From: CAWAPS01 sp963783945
Lineage (GTDB): Bacteria; Actinomycetota; Acidimicrobiia; Acidimicrobiales; Palsa-688
DNA: 40,719 bases
Direction: 5' to 3'
Assembly (NCBI GenBank): GCA_963783945.1
Contig: CAWAPS010000001.1
Span: forward strand, 1-40,719
The translations under genes and the position numbers were made by a program. Positions 8,705 through 16,405 of this stretch are shown here, one piece after another; the first letter of the stretch is position 1; every line of letters begins with the position of its first letter. The notes under the pieces are model-generated. The model had not been told where the DNA came from. It was given only the letters and a program-made list of their open reading frames with translations, and made no database searches.

Positions 8705-9547
8705 ATGCAAGTGTCTGCTCTGATGACAGAGAGGCTGACGAAACACGTCGGGGCTGAGGTAGTAGGTGTGGATGTCGACCGCCTGCTGAGCGACGATTCT
8801 CTACCGGGGCAGATCCTGGCGGCGCTCGAGAAACACGGTGTGCTGGTGTTTCCGAAGCTCAGCCCCGACCCGAAGACGCAGGTCGCGGTGTGCCAGCGAC
8901 TCGGGGAGGTGGACTTCGAGGTCGGGCAGGAGGTGGGGATTATGCGGGTTTCGCTGGACCCGACCAAGAGTCCGTCAGCGCTGTACCTGCGGGGAACGTT
9001 CGAGTGGCACATCGACGGGGTGACTTTGCCGGAGGGCCGGTATCCTCAATCGGCGACGGTCATTACCGCGGTTGCGCTCGCTGATCGGGGAGGCCAGACG
9101 GAGTTCGCCAGCACCTACGGGGCGTACGAGGCCCTGACGCCCGGCGACAAGGAAAGTTTGGGAAGGCTTCGCGTGGTTCACACGGGTGCTGCCATCGCGC
9201 GTCGGGTGACACCGCACCCGACACCCGAACAGGAGGCGCTCTGGGCCGAAAGAAGGCCCCGTGAGCAACCGCTGGTCTGGCGCCACCGCTCCGGTCGGCG
9301 CTCGCTGGTGATCGGGTCGACGACTGACCACGTGGTCGGGATGGACAAAGATGCGGGGCGGGTGTTGTTGGACGACCTCCTGGACCGGTCTACCACTACG
9401 GAGCGTGTGTACCGGCATGGATGGTCAGTCGGTGACACGGTCATCTGGGACAACCGCGGCGTGCTCCACCGGGTGGAACGCTACGATGACCATTCAGGGC
9501 GAGAGATGATTCGGACGAGTCTGCTTGGTAACGAACCGATCGAGTAG
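8705..9547 (+). CDS. TauD/TfdA-family Fe(II)/2-oxoglutarate dioxygenase
   Basis: 280 aa. The N-terminus has HVGAEVVGVDVD and HGVLVFPKL, as in TauD proteins. The iron site is complete: H102 and D104 in EWHIDGVT, and the distal H255 in NRGVLHRVERYD. The 2-oxoglutarate-binding Arg is R270 in REMIRTSLLG. These enzymes hydroxylate sulfonates, phenoxyacids, alkyl sulfates or other small acids in the cytosol. ATG 8705 is used; ATG 8723 (MTERLTKH) is a reasonable alternative. It stands between the EthD run and the flavin dehydrogenase, on the same strand but with large gaps. The substrate is unknown. Confidence 0.88.
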   Translation: MQVSALMTERLTKHVGAEVVGVDVDRLLSDDSLPGQILAALEKHGVLVFPKLSPDPKTQVAVCQRLGEVDFEVGQEVGIMRVSLDPTKSPSALYLRGTFEWHIDGVTLPEGRYPQSATVITAVALADRGGQTEFASTYGAYEALTPGDKESLGRLRVVHTGAAIARRVTPHPTPEQEALWAERRPREQPLVWRHRSGRRSLVIGSTTDHVVGMDKDAGRVLLDDLLDRSTTTERVYRHGWSVGDTVIWDNRGVLHRVERYDDHSGREMIRTSLLGNEPIE

Positions 9548-9898
9548 GACGGCCACGGGGCTATTCGAGCGGCTGAGAATCTGGGGGGAATCACCCATTG
9601 CACGGCGTGCCCATGGCGGTTCTGCACGGGAAAGCTGGGCGCCTTACCCGTCGAGCGGTTGGCAATGGACGGGGGAACGGTCCCCGGGCTGCCCTCTCCT
9701 CCGGCCGGCCAGGCCGCCGGCAGGTAGGCGCGCCGTCAGTTGTGCGGTCGGGGACCGGACGGTGTCGTCGTAGTAGTCCGACGGCGGGAAAGCCGGCCAT
9801 ACGGCGAGGGAGGGTAGTTGTCTGGCAGCAGTGGGACCGGAGGGTCGGGAGATCGCCGGTGAATTCCGAGGTCGCCCCGGGTCCGACCCCAACTTTGG
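9548..9898. other. Stretch without a recognisable gene
   Basis: Long open frames on both strands are arginine- and proline-rich GC artefacts with no motif. Probably decayed sequence upstream of the transposase fragment. Confidence 0.35.
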
Positions 9899-10105
9899 CC
9901 TTTCTACCGTGATGTCGAGGAGCTATTCTCTGAGCGGGATGTCGTCGTCGACCCTGTCGCCGTCTGCCGGTGGGTGCAGCGCTTCTCGGGGGTGTCATCG
10001 ATCGACACTGAGAAACCGGTTGACGACGAGACCGGCTACCACATTCACGTCAGCCTGGTGGACTGGGCGGCCCACTTCGTGGCCCACCGCTCGACCACCC
10101 GCTGA
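9899..10105 (+). pseudogene. IS6-family transposase fragment joined to unrelated tail
   Basis: The frame reads FYRDVEELFSERDVVVDPVA and CRWVQRFS, matching the YRDLEE-LAERG-DVDHVTLYRWVQHF segment of the intact IS6 transposase at 11896-12615. After about 30 residues the similarity stops and the frame continues as GVSSIDTEKPVDDETGYHIH to a stop at 10105, which is not transposase. The part after the junction may be the end of another gene lying just before the dehydrogenase. Confidence 0.6.
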
Positions 10106-10133
10106 GCGCAACAATTGACGGCGAGGCAGAACT

Positions 10134-11783
10134 GTGACAGACGTCGAAGAGTCCTGGGGGGACGAGTGGGACCGAGTGGCCGATGTCGTCGTTGTCGGTA
10201 GTGGGGTGGCCGGATTCGCCGCTGCGATAGCAGCGGCCGACGCGGGAGTCTCGGTGATCGTCCTCGAACGCCAGCCCTTGATCGGCGGCACGACCGCCAA
10301 ATCCAGCGGCGCCATGTGGATCCCCAACAACCCGTACATGCGGGAAGCTGGTTTCGTCGATGACCGGGAATCCGGATTGCGGTACCTCGCCCGCGTGGCC
10401 CACCCCACCCGCTACGCACCCGATGACCCGGCCCTCGGGCTGCCAGAAGAGAAGTTCCGCTTACTGGAAACCTTCTTCGACGACGCCTCTGGCGTGGTCG
10501 AGCGCTTGACTTCCCTGGGCGCTTTGGACGTCGCGCTCATGGATTCTCCCGACTACTTCGCTGCCCTTCCTGAGGACACCGCGCCGGTGGGACGCCTCCT
10601 TTACCCGAACCTGCCGTCCGAATGGTCGGCCGGACCAAGAGGCGGGCAGCTCCTTGTGGACCGCATGTACGAGGCCGCAACTGCTCTCGGTGTCGTCGTC
10701 CTTGTCGGGAATCGAGCGGTACACGTCGTGCGCAACCTCGACGACGAGGTCGTCGGCTTGGAGGTGAGGGTCGGCCGGCGAACGGAACTGATCGGCGGCC
10801 GCCGGGGTGTGGTTTTCTGCTCCGGCGGATTCCTACACAACCGTAAGTTGACCTACGAGTACTTGCGGGGACCGGTCTTGGGCGGCCCTGCGGCGGCGGG
10901 CAGCACCGGCGACTTCGTCGACATCGGCATCGAGGCTGGTGCCCAACTCGGGAACATGAGCCACGCATGGTGGATGCAGGTCGTGGTCGACCTCGTAGCG
11001 CGTAACCCGGAAACCATCAGGGGCGTCACGTCGCCCTACGGCGACAGCATGGTTATCGTTAACCGATACGGCCGCCGCGTCGTCAACGAGAAGGTTCCCT
11101 ACAACGAGCGGACTCAGGTTCATTTTGATTGGGATCCGGTCCGCGGCGAGTACATGAATCATATTTTGATCATGATCTGGGACGACGCCGTCGCCCAAGA
11201 ACCCGCCCCGAACCCCCATCTCCGCTACCCGGTTCCCGCGCCGGGCGAGGACTGCGACTTCGTGATCACGGCTGATACATGGAAGGAGCTCGTGTCCGCT
11301 ATCGAGACCCGCCTCGATGGCTTGCGCACGACCACTAACGGTTTTGCCCTCGCGCCCACCTTCGGCGATGGGTTGGCCGACACCATCGAGCGCTTTAACA
11401 ACATGGCCCGTGCTGGCATCGACGAGGACTTCCATCGAGGTGAGACGCCTCTCGAGAAAAGATGGGCTGGGCGGGCCCGATCCGGACTTCCCTCAGGATC
11501 GATGCATCCCTTCCTCGAGCACGGGCCGTATTATGCAGTGATCCTCGGACCGGGTGCCTTGGACACCAAAGGTGGCCCCGTCATTGACGAGCGGGCCCGA
11601 GTGGTGAAGTCGGATGGCTCACCTGTGCCAGGGCTGTACGGAGCCGGCAACTGCGTTGCTTCTCCTGCCGGCCAGGCGTACTGGGGGCCGGGGGGAACGA
11701 TCGGGCCCGCCCTCGTGTTCGGCTATGTTGCCGGGGCATCCGCAGCCGCCGCCTCGCCACGGCAGCCTAGCCAAGACCGCTGA
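10134..11783 (+). CDS. FAD-dependent dehydrogenase, 3-ketosteroid dehydrogenase (KstD)-like
   Basis: 549 aa from a GTG with GAGGCAGA upstream. The dinucleotide-binding start is DVVVVGSGVAGFAAAIAA (G22-x-G24-x-x-G27), followed by ERQPLIGGTTAKSSGAMW and IPNN. The C-terminal FAD clasp is GLYGAGNCVASPAGQAYWG with PGGTIGPALVFGYVAG. This is the FAD_binding_2 / fumarate-reductase-like architecture used by KstD and relatives, which introduce a double bond next to a keto group. Length is typical. A degenerate copy of its middle third lies at 5682-6090. With the nearby SDR, CMD-like, EthD and TauD genes it suggests breakdown of steroid-like or alicyclic compounds. Exact substrate is inferred only. Confidence 0.87.
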   Translation: MTDVEESWGDEWDRVADVVVVGSGVAGFAAAIAAADAGVSVIVLERQPLIGGTTAKSSGAMWIPNNPYMREAGFVDDRESGLRYLARVAHPTRYAPDDPALGLPEEKFRLLETFFDDASGVVERLTSLGALDVALMDSPDYFAALPEDTAPVGRLLYPNLPSEWSAGPRGGQLLVDRMYEAATALGVVVLVGNRAVHVVRNLDDEVVGLEVRVGRRTELIGGRRGVVFCSGGFLHNRKLTYEYLRGPVLGGPAAAGSTGDFVDIGIEAGAQLGNMSHAWWMQVVVDLVARNPETIRGVTSPYGDSMVIVNRYGRRVVNEKVPYNERTQVHFDWDPVRGEYMNHILIMIWDDAVAQEPAPNPHLRYPVPAPGEDCDFVITADTWKELVSAIETRLDGLRTTTNGFALAPTFGDGLADTIERFNNMARAGIDEDFHRGETPLEKRWAGRARSGLPSGSMHPFLEHGPYYAVILGPGALDTKGGPVIDERARVVKSDGSPVPGLYGAGNCVASPAGQAYWGPGGTIGPALVFGYVAGASAAAASPRQPSQDR

Positions 11784-11836
11784 CGTCGCCGTCACTGCCC
11801 GTTCATGACTGCTGCCTGAAGGGTATGAATACTTGA

Positions 11837-12663
11837 GGCACTGTTGCGTTGTGAGTGCTCTGGGCGCGGGGCGAAGTTGGGTTGGGGGCGCTGGATCAGA
11901 TGGCTCCGCCAAGTTCGTCGAACGCCGCTGCGACCAGAAGATGCCGGTTTCGCGCCTGGACGCCGAGTTCATAGTGCCCGCGACGGAGGTTCTGGATGAA
12001 TGCATGACCCCCAATAATCACCCTCGCGGTCCGGTCGGTTTTAAGTCCACACATGGGCCGTAGTCTCGCTTTGAGACGGCCGTGGTCGCACTCGACCCTG
12101 TTGTTGGCGTACTGCTCGGTGTGGTGGAACGCCGTGGGAAGCAGCTCCGCGATGATGTGGGCGAGGGCTGGGGACAAGTCGGTCGCCACCTCGTCGGGCT
12201 GCTCATGAGCGGTCAGGGCTGCGGTGAAGAACTGTCGGGCCGCGGCGATGTTGCGTCGCTTGGAGACGTATACGTCGACGACCTGGCCATGCTCGTCGAC
12301 GGCCCGGTAGACGTAGCGCCAGGCACGGGCGATCTTCACATAGGTTTCATCGACGAACCAACGACCGCCCACTGCGTGTCGGCGCGGCCGGGCCGCGTCG
12401 GCTAACAGCGGCGTGAAGTGTTGTACCCACCGATACAAGGTGACGTGATCCACGTCGATCCCACGTTCGGCCAGGATCTCTTCCAGGTCCCGGTACGACA
12501 GGCCGAATCGCAGATACCAGCGCACGGCCAGCAGGATCACGTCAGCAGGGAACCGGTAGCCGGCGAACGCCGACGCCCTGAACTGGACCGGAGGGCAGGA
12601 TCGGCGACGCTTCATCCCAACAGCCTCGCCGCGAAAGGAGCCATCGAGCAACGCAACAGAACC
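11837..12663 (-). mobile_element. IS6-family insertion sequence, copy 1 (827 bp)
   Basis: Ends carry inverted repeats: GGCACTGTTGCGTTG at 11837-11851 and CAACGCAACAGAACC at 12649-12663 (13 of 15 matching). One transposase gene fills the element on the minus strand. The 8-bp flanks (ATACTTGA and GTTTGCGC) differ, so no target duplication remains, as expected after recombination between IS6 copies. The right end abuts a TRIC-type gene missing its start. A second element of exactly the same length lies at 20452-21278. Confidence 0.88.
11896..12615 (-). CDS. IS6-family DDE transposase
   Basis: 239 aa from ATG 12615; in-frame codons upstream reach 12651 but lie within the element end. The acidic triad is visible: first Asp in WFVDETYVKI, second in VATDLSPALA, Glu in NNRVECDHGRLK. 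The N-terminal helix-turn-helix lies in FGLSYRDLEEILAERGIDVD and TLYRWVQHFTPL, and the end has IIGGHAFIQNLRRGHYELG. It catalyses replicative transposition and cointegrate formation. It appears intact, so it could act on both 827-bp copies. Confidence 0.92.
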   Translation of the reverse strand: MKRRRSCPPVQFRASAFAGYRFPADVILLAVRWYLRFGLSYRDLEEILAERGIDVDHVTLYRWVQHFTPLLADAARPRRHAVGGRWFVDETYVKIARAWRYVYRAVDEHGQVVDVYVSKRRNIAAARQFFTAALTAHEQPDEVATDLSPALAHIIAELLPTAFHHTEQYANNRVECDHGRLKARLRPMCGLKTDRTARVIIGGHAFIQNLRRGHYELGVQARNRHLLVAAAFDELGGAI

Positions 12664-13271
12664 GTTTGCGCCATGACAGTTGCCGCCGCCTTTGGCGCGG
12701 CTGCCGGTCGGAACCGCCGGCTACCGCTCCTGGCAGTGCTCGCCGCTGGGGTCATTTCCGGCCTCGCTGGCGGCATGGTCCGTGATTTCTTGCTCGGGTT
12801 GGAAGCGGCCGCGATCGAGAACTGGTACTACATACCAGCGGTGCTGGCGGCGGCATTAGCCGGGGGGTTCCTTGCCCCTCGGCTCGTTCGACGACATCTC
12901 TCGTACCTCTTGGCCCGGGCGTCGCCGTGGGGCTCCTCGTTACCATCGGGGTACAAAAGGGCCTCGAATACCGAGCACCGGGTGATGCCGCCATACTCCT
13001 CGGAGTCGTGACCGGGACCATGGGTGGAGCGACGGCCGACATGATGGCCGGTGAACGGGCCGCCATCTTCCGCCAGGCACACTGGGGGCTGGGCGCGGTG
13101 ATCGCATCGGCGTCCATCTTCTGGCTGCTGAGCACCTACGTTGACTTCTGGGTCGCCATCGCCGCCGCAGTGGTGACGGCGGCCTCTTTGGACATAGTCA
13201 GTTGGAAGCTCGGCTGGGCCAGCCCCATGTTCCCCGGCGACCACAACCCGGCCCACCCCGCCGCCTCGTAG
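12664..13271 (+). pseudogene. TRIC-type channel (UPF0126/YicG-like) membrane protein, truncated and frameshifted
   Basis: Directly after the IS6 end the frame gives GAAAGRNRRLPLLAVLAAGV, then GLAGGMVRDFLLG. That is the GxGGGxxRDxLLG signature of trimeric intracellular cation channel proteins. Two further hydrophobic helices follow. Near 12905 the frame shifts and continues as VGLLVTIGVQKGLEYRAPGD, then GVVTGTMGGATADMMAGE, which is the second, diverged copy of the signature, and more helices to 13271. The first helix and start codon are missing, replaced by the IS. Two defects make it a pseudogene. The family conducts small cations across the cytoplasmic membrane. Confidence 0.7.
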
Positions 13272-13483
13272 CTGTGAGCGAAGCCTTTCTGCAGATCTCC
13301 AGGGGCAAAAATGGCACGGCGCCTTCAGCGGCTCGGTAGTTGCGAACGTTGGTGGACACTACTTTCAATCGTTGCCTGAACGGGCACTCGATCTTTCCCT
13401 CATCTATGTCCCTACAGGTCGACCCGAGATCTGAGGAGCACCTAACGTGGTGCTCCCCGGTGGGCCCGACGGGAGGCTCGTCC

Positions 13484-15103
13484 ATGCCACGATTCCATCT
13501 CGAACGGGAGGCACACCTTTCGCGGCAGGCCGATTCCCAACGACGGCATCCTGCTCGCTCAGAGCTGACATTCCCGGCGGTTCTCGATGAGAGTGGAATA
13601 CTCAGCCTTCAGCGTTTGGCCGGAAACGCCGCAGTAACCCGAGCGCTTCGCGGGCATTCCAGGTCTGCCGTCTGGCCGCTGAGGGTCCAACGTCTTGGTG
13701 GAGACGGGAAGGAAGGCAAGACAGGGTCGTCTTCGTCGGTTCAGAATGCTAGGCCGCTGTTGTTGACGTACACGGCGCCGCTGTTGTTGACGTACACGGC
13801 GCCACTGATGTTGACCCATGTCCCGTGGGACCAGATCGAGGCCGAACGCCAGGCTCGTAGGTCTGAAAGCAAGCCCGCGGAGCCCGAATCGAATACGGCC
13901 GAGGAGAACGTCACTCCCCCCGAGTCCACGGTCGAAGAACCAAAGGTTGAGACGCCGAAAGTCGATGAGGAACCGGAAGAGTCGGTTCCTGGCGACGATA
14001 CGGTCGAGGCTGGTACCAAGAAGAAGAGGAAGAGGAGAAAGTCGGCGGAGGCGGCCTCACCCGAAGAGGAGATGGCACGCCAGGCCGAAGCTGAAAGGCG
14101 GGCCGAGCGGGAGGACATCCGCCAACGGCAATTGGAGGAGGAGAAGAAGGCCAGGGAGGCGAAGGAGGCGGCCAAGAAGGAGAGGGCACGCCAGGAGGAA
14201 GAGCGCCAGCAGACGGCCCGTGAGGACAAGGAAAAGAAAAAACAAGAGAATCTGGCTAAACAGGCGGAGGCGCAACGCAAGGCCGCCGAGGCCAAGAAAG
14301 CGAAAGAGGCAGAGACCCAGGAACGAGTTCGCAAGGAGAGAGAATCGGCCGAGGCACGCAAGCAGGCCAAGCGCGAAGCGAACAAACCGAAATCGCAAGC
14401 CCAACGCAATAGGGAAAAGCTAGAGAAGGAGCAACAGAAGGCCCGAGAGCTGAAACTGCGCGAGGAAGCTGAGGAAAAGGCGGCCGCCGAGGAGAAGCGA
14501 CGGCAGGCGGAACTCCAGAGGCAGGTCCAACTTAGGAAGGACTACGACGTCGGCTACGTGAGGATGCAGAACATCTACGACGCGGCGGTCGCAGAAGCGA
14601 CACCGTTCCCGACCGTCAAAGTCGACGACGTCAAGGCAGCTTGGGCCCAGCACACCAAGCTGAGAAACAGCAAGGCGACAATCGACGAACTGGTCGCGGA
14701 TGCTAACCAGGTTGTTAAAACCGTCGAGAGAATTCGCTCGGAGGCACGTTGGGCGATGCTTCAGGCGAATGGGAGGGTATCCCTTGATAACGACGAGATA
14801 GACGAAAAAGCGCTAACCGGCATGGGGGCAGACGAGGCTGCCGTGAAGGAGTGTACCGACGGGATCAAGGGTTTAGGCACGTGGAGGGGTAATGGCGGCA
14901 AGTGGGGCGCGGCCCATCACAACAACGAGAGATTCCTGCCAGCGGGGAACTATCTCGAGTATTACGTCCGGCCGCGAGCGAGCGAGTCCGGTTGGGGTAC
15001 CCGGCGAATCGTCAAGGAAACCAACACAGGTCGTTACTATTACACGGGCACCCATTACGAGGAAACGAAGAAAAAGGGCGCCTTCGTTCTGCTCATAATC
15101 TAG
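13484..15103 (+). CDS. Putative eCIS-type cargo toxin: LQ-GN leader, coiled coil, C-terminal guanyl-specific RNase
   Basis: ATG 13484 is chosen for GGGAGG 7 nt upstream; the frame is open from 13340. Product 539 aa. Residues 39-55 read ILSLQRLAGNAAVTRAL, a motif I associate with N-termini of actinobacterial DUF4157/eCIS-linked proteins. Residues 92-108 hold a TYTAPLLL repeat. From about 195 to 400 runs a Lys/Glu/Ala/Arg coiled coil. The last 65 residues match bacterial N1/T1-type RNases (barnase, RNase Sa): NNERFLP, LEYYV (E492), GTRRIV (R508), YYYTGTHYEE (H524). These are the positions of the catalytic Glu, Arg and His. A barstar-like gene begins 5 nt downstream, which supports a toxin-immunity pair. 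No signal peptide or Sec signal is visible, so delivery by an injection system is inferred from the leader only. Confidence 0.82.
   Translation: MPRFHLEREAHLSRQADSQRRHPARSELTFPAVLDESGILSLQRLAGNAAVTRALRGHSRSAVWPLRVQRLGGDGKEGKTGSSSSVQNARPLLLTYTAPLLLTYTAPLMLTHVPWDQIEAERQARRSESKPAEPESNTAEENVTPPESTVEEPKVETPKVDEEPEESVPGDDTVEAGTKKKRKRRKSAEAASPEEEMARQAEAERRAEREDIRQRQLEEEKKAREAKEAAKKERARQEEERQQTAREDKEKKKQENLAKQAEAQRKAAEAKKAKEAETQERVRKERESAEARKQAKREANKPKSQAQRNREKLEKEQQKARELKLREEAEEKAAAEEKRRQAELQRQVQLRKDYDVGYVRMQNIYDAAVAEATPFPTVKVDDVKAAWAQHTKLRNSKATIDELVADANQVVKTVERIRSEARWAMLQANGRVSLDNDEIDEKALTGMGADEAAVKECTDGIKGLGTWRGNGGKWGAAHHNNERFLPAGNYLEYYVRPRASESGWGTRRIVKETNTGRYYYTGTHYEETKKKGAFVLLII
13757..13804 (+). 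repeat. Tandem 24-bp repeat inside the toxin gene
   Basis: Two units CTGTTGTTGACGTACACGGC + GCC(G/A), differing only in the last base, then a decayed partial third unit from 13805. They encode LLLTYTAP twice. Such in-frame repeats expand and contract by slippage. Confidence 0.85.
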
Positions 15104-15108
15104 GGGTC

Positions 15109-15558
15109 ATGAATAGCCACACGCTCGAGAGCCTCGACGTCGTCAGTTGCCTTAGGGAGTCAGATCTAGCGTCCGTACGAGCTGCCCTAGAGGAGGCCGG
15201 GTGGCGCACTCTGGTACTCGACGGAACGAACGTTGTCGACAAAGCATCGCTACTCGAGCAGGTCAACGCCCAGCTGCCGCTACCGGAAGGTCTTCGCGCT
15301 CATAACTGGGATGCGTTCGCAGACGTGTTGTGGGGGATGCTGGCAGGCATCGCCGAGGACCGAGTGGCGCTCGTCTGGACAGATGCAGACGCCCTCGCCG
15401 GGAGCGACTTGCAGACCCTCATCACGGCATCGATTATTCTGTCGAACACCGTCGAAGATGTCATCGGAACTGAACATGGGTTCCCGCACGCCATGATCTT
15501 TCGAACATTGCTTTTCGGAAACGGGGATATGTACCGCTCGTTCAAGCTCGAGAAGTAG
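15109..15558 (+). CDS. Barstar-family immunity protein
   Basis: 149 aa, starting 5 nt after the toxin stop. The core LVLDGTNVVDKASLLEQVNA, then LPLPEGLRAHNWDAFADVLW, is the barstar fold signature: a strand, a helix, then G-x-NWDA-x-x-D (N66, W67, D68), corresponding to the barnase-binding helix around barstar Asp39. The next strand is RVALVWTDADAL. It should bind and block the RNase domain of the upstream protein, protecting the producer. It is longer than B. amyloliquefaciens barstar (about 90 aa), with an N-terminal extension and a C-terminal tail. Pairing with the toxin is inferred from family and adjacency. Confidence 0.88.
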   Translation: MNSHTLESLDVVSCLRESDLASVRAALEEAGWRTLVLDGTNVVDKASLLEQVNAQLPLPEGLRAHNWDAFADVLWGMLAGIAEDRVALVWTDADALAGSDLQTLITASIILSNTVEDVIGTEHGFPHAMIFRTLLFGNGDMYRSFKLEK

Positions 15559-15560
15559 GA

Positions 15561-15596
15561 GCTTGAAATCCCCTGATCGCTTGAAATCCCCTGATC
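15561..15596 (+). repeat. Tandem 18-bp repeat after the immunity gene
   Basis: GCTTGAAATCCCCTGATC occurs twice back to back, starting 3 nt after the immunity stop codon. It lies at the edge of a decayed stretch. On the minus strand it reads IRGFQA twice. Confidence 0.85.
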
Positions 15597-15698
15597 GTGA
15601 GCCGGGCGCCGAGCGCATCTCGCTCAGCGCCGACGATGGCGTACAGCTCGCCGAGCGTTCGCAGCGCGGGTCGGATGTCGCGTACGATGGTCAGGTGA

Positions 15699-16142
15699 TT
15701 GTCGACCGACTCGATATCGGGGCCGAGGAGTTCGAGCAACGCCACCGGGTGGGAAATCAAGCCTGAAGGGGCGTGCAAAGCCGAAGTCTGCGTGCCTCTT
15801 CCGGACGGCGGGTTCGACCTCATGGCCGCTGCCCACAAGCTCGGTATGGCGGTGGTGGCCGAACCCAGCCTCGGCCTGTTCGCGGTAGGGCCCGAGACCC
15901 TGGGGGGACGAGCCCTGGCCACGGCCGACGCGTCGGACTTCGTCTTGCCCGACCTCGACGGGAACCCGGTCCGGATCGCGTCCTTGCGCAACCAGAAGGT
16001 CCTGGTCGTCGCCTGGGCTCCGTATTGAGGCTGCCGCTGGGACCTGCCCGGGTGGCAGGCCACTGCCCAACCCCGGCGGCCAAACCGGGTGAACCCCGTC
16101 TCCTCGGTGTCACGCCATCACAATCTGCCGGCAGCCTCGTAG
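15699..16142 (+). pseudogene. ResA-like WAxxUGC (seleno)protein with in-frame TGA, C-terminally decayed
   Basis: The frame opens with a TTG at 15699 (STDSISGPRSSSNATGWEIK). It gives CVPLPDGGFDLMAAAHKLG, RALATADASDFVLPDLDG and NPVRIASLRNQKVLVVAWAP-Y, then TGA (16026-16028) followed by GCRWDLPGWQ. This is the thioredoxin-fold redoxin family known for a WAxxUGC motif, where the active-site residue is often selenocysteine. TGA stands exactly at the U position (residue 110), and a strong hairpin starts right after it. Past GWQ the usual downstream domain is not recognisable, and the frame stops at 16140-16142 after 37 more codons. The gene therefore seems truncated. A plain nonsense mutation of a Cys codon is the alternative. 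Upstream of 15699 there is no clear ribosome site. Confidence 0.7.
16029..16061 (+). promoter_or_regulatory. Candidate bacterial SECIS hairpin
   Basis: Immediately after the TGA, GGCTGCC (16029-16035) pairs with GGCAGGCC (16054-16061) with one bulged G. Inside it, CTGGG (16037-16041) pairs with CCCGG (16047-16051), closing a 5-nt loop ACCTG. Bacterial SECIS elements are hairpins lying directly 3' of the UGA inside the coding region, so place and strength both fit. Confidence 0.5.
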
Positions 16143-16405
16143 GCTGGTTGTCGGGGGTGTATGCTCGCTGTCACCCCCACGGCTGACAGTTGCGCGCGTA
16201 GCTGTTGCCAGATCGTCGCCCAAGACCCCGGTGGCGTCCCTCGTCGTTGGGACGGAACGGGAGGTCTGAAGGGAATGGGCGACACCTACGAAGGCAACCT
16301 GTCGAGTCGCGGCGTGGAACGATTCGCACATGACGGTCTGGACCGAGGGCGATAGTCGCGGGGTCACCTCGTGGTTCGGTCTTCAGCAGAACGGCTGACG
16401 GGATC

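Noticed and set aside
13741..14409. Long minus-strand frame of 222 codons, Ser/Leu/Phe-rich
   Set aside because: It is the antisense of the Lys/Glu coiled-coil codons of the toxin gene.
15542..16063. Minus-strand frame with SVDNHLTIVRDIRPALRTLG, superficially protein-like
   Set aside because: It overlaps the well-supported WAxxUGC redoxin on the other strand, and I recognise no family; could be a short relic in 15600-15700 but not supportable.
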